This document shows, piece by piece, positions 61,663 through 64,000 of a stretch of 64,000 bases of DNA. The translations under genes and the position numbers were made by a program. Location: contig WAEK01000020.1 in assembly GCA_011634665.1 (NCBI GenBank), positions 322,001 to 386,000 on the forward strand. Reading direction: 5' to 3'. The notes below the pieces were generated by a model. It saw only the letters and a program-made list of their open reading frames with translations, had not been told where the DNA came from and searched no databases. Position 1 is the first letter of the stretch, and every line of letters begins with the position of its first letter. The stretch comes from Mortierella sp. BCC40632. Lineage: Eukaryota; Mortierellomycota; Mortierellomycetes; Mortierellales; Mortierellaceae.

Positions 61663-62911
61663 AGGCGCTTCTCCTTGTTTTTCATCATACAAAAAAGAAT
61701 AGTCGTAGCAACTGTGTCTTTGGATCTTTTTTCTCTTCTTTCTCTTCCTCTCTTTTCCTTTTTTTTTTTCTCTTTCTCGCCCCCTCCCCCCTTCTTCCTC
61801 TCCAAAGGGTCACAGTACTCTTGCAAACATATTCAAAGAAAGGAACGCTCACTCTCGTATCACCAGAGCACTAGAATGCAAAGGAAGGAGATCCGATTAG
61901 ACTCGAACAGGATCGCAGAGACTAGACATGGAAAACGAAAGATGGATCATGTCTCAACCCTCATCGAAAAAGCAAAGCCTCCCTGAATTGAGCGAGTTCC
62001 TGAGGATCAATTGGGGTCGATAGAGTTGAGGACATTACTGGTTGCCTTTTACGGCCGTGGGTGGCCCCCCTTTGGGTTAGTAATGTTACATGTTCTATTC
62101 TCCACAAGGATCAGCCTAGTGAGCTTGTTCAGGTACATGAACATACATTTGTCATAGTGATTGACAGCTATATTGACTGCATCATGGAAGCGGTCAATAT
62201 ACCAGGTAAGGGATATCGATCCTGTGGACAGTTGTCAGAGGCCGAATTTGTAAGAGACTGAAGAAATCAGAGGTGCTGTTGTGGCTAGGTCGGCGTCGCG
62301 TGGATAAACGTTTAACTAGGTAGGTTTATTGCCTTTGACAGAGCAAACAAAGAGGCTGGTCTAAATGTAGAGAAAGAGAGCATTGAGCGCGTGCAAACAC
62401 TGCAAATGAGGGAGTTTTGGAGTATATGAATTGGGAAGAATATGGCGCTGAGCAAACTTGAGCTGGCAAAGGCGCTGCCTGTGAATGCAACCATTGACTA
62501 TGATGCCGGTGCAGTGGGGCCGACTCCTGAATGGCAAGAGGCGCCAATAGGACTGCGGAGCTCCGACTCTGATGATGGAGCGGGAGGCGTTACCAAGATT
62601 TGTTTCGACACAAGAGAACAAAGACCTGGGGTTGCATGATGCACAGACACAGGTGTGGGAGAGGACTGAAAAAAAAAAAGAAGTGTGTTGTGAGCATTGC
62701 TCTCGACCCCCGTCCCTTGCACCACTGAGCCGAGGTCACTCTGGAGAATGGGACTTGCAAAAAACAGGTGCATTCACTATAGGAGTGCATGTACATTACC
62801 TTGAAGGCAAAGGCCTCGGGACATTGCTGTGGATTGTTTCCTTGGATGTCTTGGCAAGACATCAGAGATGTCATCTGTCGGGTTAAGCTCGGTCTTGGAA
62901 TCAGCCGCATT
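61663..62911. other. Intergenic with gene debris
   Basis: Short plus-strand frames at 62061-62261 (HKDQPSELVQVHEHTFVIVI) and 62442-62639 (SKLELAKALPVNATIDYDAG) look protein-like but have no splice-consistent continuation that I could find. Likely relics or exons of an unresolved gene. Confidence 0.35.
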
Positions 62912-63376
62912 CAGGCTAGCGCTTGTTGACCGCAATGACCAGGATTACAAGTCAAAGACACAGTTCAACAGCAGAATGTCGTCAAGCCGTCGCGTCTTTT
63001 TGGACTAGATAGCATTCTTAAGGTCATAGGTGGTGTTGCTAGAAGATATTTTGACAAGGAGCGCATTGAGCGTTGTTCACCGTTAACAGGGCAGACGAGG
63101 GCCAAGGTGTTGGGGTCAGCTAGTTCAAGAGCAAAGCAGGCGGGGAAAAGTTTCTCAGAACCAAGGCCTGTCACCAATGCTCTCTCGTTGTCAAAGAAGG
63201 AAGGACGAGAGAGCAATGACTATGGAGAAGAAAGACGACGCTCTTCTTCTGTCATTGACGATCTACGCTGCTTTATTGGTGTTTCCCAAAGGATTTGGCA
63301 CAAGAATAGCCACTGTGCCAGGCAAAGGTGTCTGATAGACTCAGACAACCTTCACAAAGCTTCTCCAGCGATGTGA
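62912..63376 (+). pseudogene. Frameshifted unrecognised reading frame
   Basis: One frame reads RLALVDRNDQDYKSKTQFNS then SSRRVFLD and stops at about 63008; the other frame, open from about 62945, continues at the same point with DSILKVIGGVARRYFDKERI and runs to a stop at 63374-63376, about 140 codons. The hand-over between frames near 63000 suggests a single-base indel in a once-continuous gene. The protein is basic with KQAGKSF and a serine-rich end. Not recognised. Confidence 0.4.
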
Positions 63377-63383
63377 CCAACAG

Positions 63384-63884
63384 CTATGGGAGCCAGGTCC
63401 AGTCTCTTCCTACAAACCAAGGAACACGCGGAAAGGGAGAGGCAGCCGAAAGAAAAATGCAACCATTGGGGGTCGCGGTCCACCGCCAATGGTTCTCTCT
63501 ATTGTCATTGTCAAAAGGATTCATGACCATAGGAGCTGAGCTACGAAGCATCAATAAAGACTTACACCATTGCATTCAACTCGTGGAGCTCGATTCGACC
63601 CTCTCGTAGCCCATGAAAGATAGCATGAATATCCTTTCCCACGATACTCTTCAGTGGACTTATCAAGCACTCTAAAGGACCATGTCGTTTGCATCAGTGC
63701 TTTTTTTTTAGGTGTAAACATCAGATTCCATGTACCTTTGCCCTTTTTCTTTTTCTTTGGCATTGAATCTGACATTAGGTTACGAGGAGGCAATGGACAT
63801 ACCATGCTCAAACGTTCAGACTTCAGACCAGGTTCTGCAATGCCAAGCTGGAAATATAAAGCCACCTTTACCCATTTCAACCGA
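63384..63884 (-). CDS. Unrecognised protein, 3' exons of a gene continuing past the window end
   Basis: Three exon-like blocks on the minus strand: about 63884-63736 (uncertain left edge; LGIAEPGLKSERLSMVCPL...KKKKKGK), 63671-63566 (ECLISPLKSIVGKDIHAIFH then GLREGRIELHELNAMV) and 63540-63384 (SAPMVMNPFDNDNRENHWRW... ending RDWTWLP and stop). Joins are phase-consistent with GT-AG sites (GGTACAT donor, CTTTAG acceptor; GTGTAAGT donor, TCGTAG acceptor). Upstream sequence to 64000 contains protein-like EEELAEKEDANEFKSVVEIH in a frame I could not link, so the gene may be broken or have more introns. Tryptophan-rich C-terminus. No family recognised. Confidence 0.5.
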
Positions 63885-64000
63885 CTTTAGCGCACCATGC
63901 ATGAATCTCTACCACAGACTTGAACTCATTTGCATCTTCCTTTTCAGCCAATTCCTCTTCCTATGCCGCTGTCTCGCCTCTAGTAGAAGAAGCACATCCT

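Overview
The window is nuclear DNA from an intron-rich filamentous fungus, most likely an early-diverging Mucoromycota/Mortierellomycota lineage. The evidence is short GT-AG introns (mostly 86-210 nt), a fungal-type protein kinase C, a chitin-synthase relative, a Zds-domain protein, and many pure A/T homopolymers and GA/CT microsatellites. The exact genus cannot be read from the sequence. I rebuilt exon structures by hand. Splice phase closes for every multi-exon model given with joined coordinates. The kelch-like 5' end, the first exon of eS4 and the incomplete right-end gene remain open.

Layout. 0-5.3 kb is conserved: 3' end of a PKC1-type kinase (+), a nucleostemin/Grn1/Nug1-type ribosome-biogenesis GTPase (+), and ribose-5-phosphate isomerase (-). 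5.3-16.3 kb is an accessory stretch: a hypothetical protein with a possible PD-(D/E)XK signature, a tRNA-Glu with a 249-bp duplicated 5' flank, two diverged members of an unrecognised protein family (9.8 and 13.0 kb), and several decayed reading frames and dispersed repeats. 16.4-35 kb holds minus-strand genes: a single-pass kelch-like membrane protein, a 4E-T (eIF4E-transporter) homologue, a Ubc8/UBE2H ubiquitin-conjugating enzyme, ribosomal protein eS4, and a Zds-family protein. 36-56 kb is dense and conserved: a TLC-domain membrane protein, eS27, a THYN1-like EVE protein, a TrhO/TSTD2-type rhodanese, the second tRNA-Glu block, a PHOSPHO-type HAD phosphatase, WDR5/Swd3, the Ste24 CAAX protease, a chitin-synthase-like protein and a bHLH factor. 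56-64 kb is sparse: a strongly biased UNC93-like transporter gene, relics, and the 3' exons of an unrecognised gene running off the right end.

Functionally the conserved genes are housekeeping. They cover translation and its control (eS4, eS27, 4E-T, Nug1, TrhO), cell-wall and polarity signalling (PKC, Zds, chitin-synthase relative), chromatin (WDR5), prenyl-protein maturation (Ste24), ubiquitin conjugation and pentose phosphate metabolism. They do not form an obvious co-functional cluster. Two divergent pairs (eS27/THYN1 and WDR5/Ste24) share short promoter regions.

Most notable: (i) a full-length 1000-aa chitin-synthase-like protein whose catalytic motifs are largely substituted, i.e. a probable pseudoenzyme; (ii) a nucleostemin-type GTPase with a degenerate P-loop but intact NKxD; (iii) microexons of 17 nt and 7 nt required to keep frame in two conserved genes, plus a GC-AG intron; (iv) the accessory island with a two-member unrecognised family and tRNA-linked duplicated blocks.
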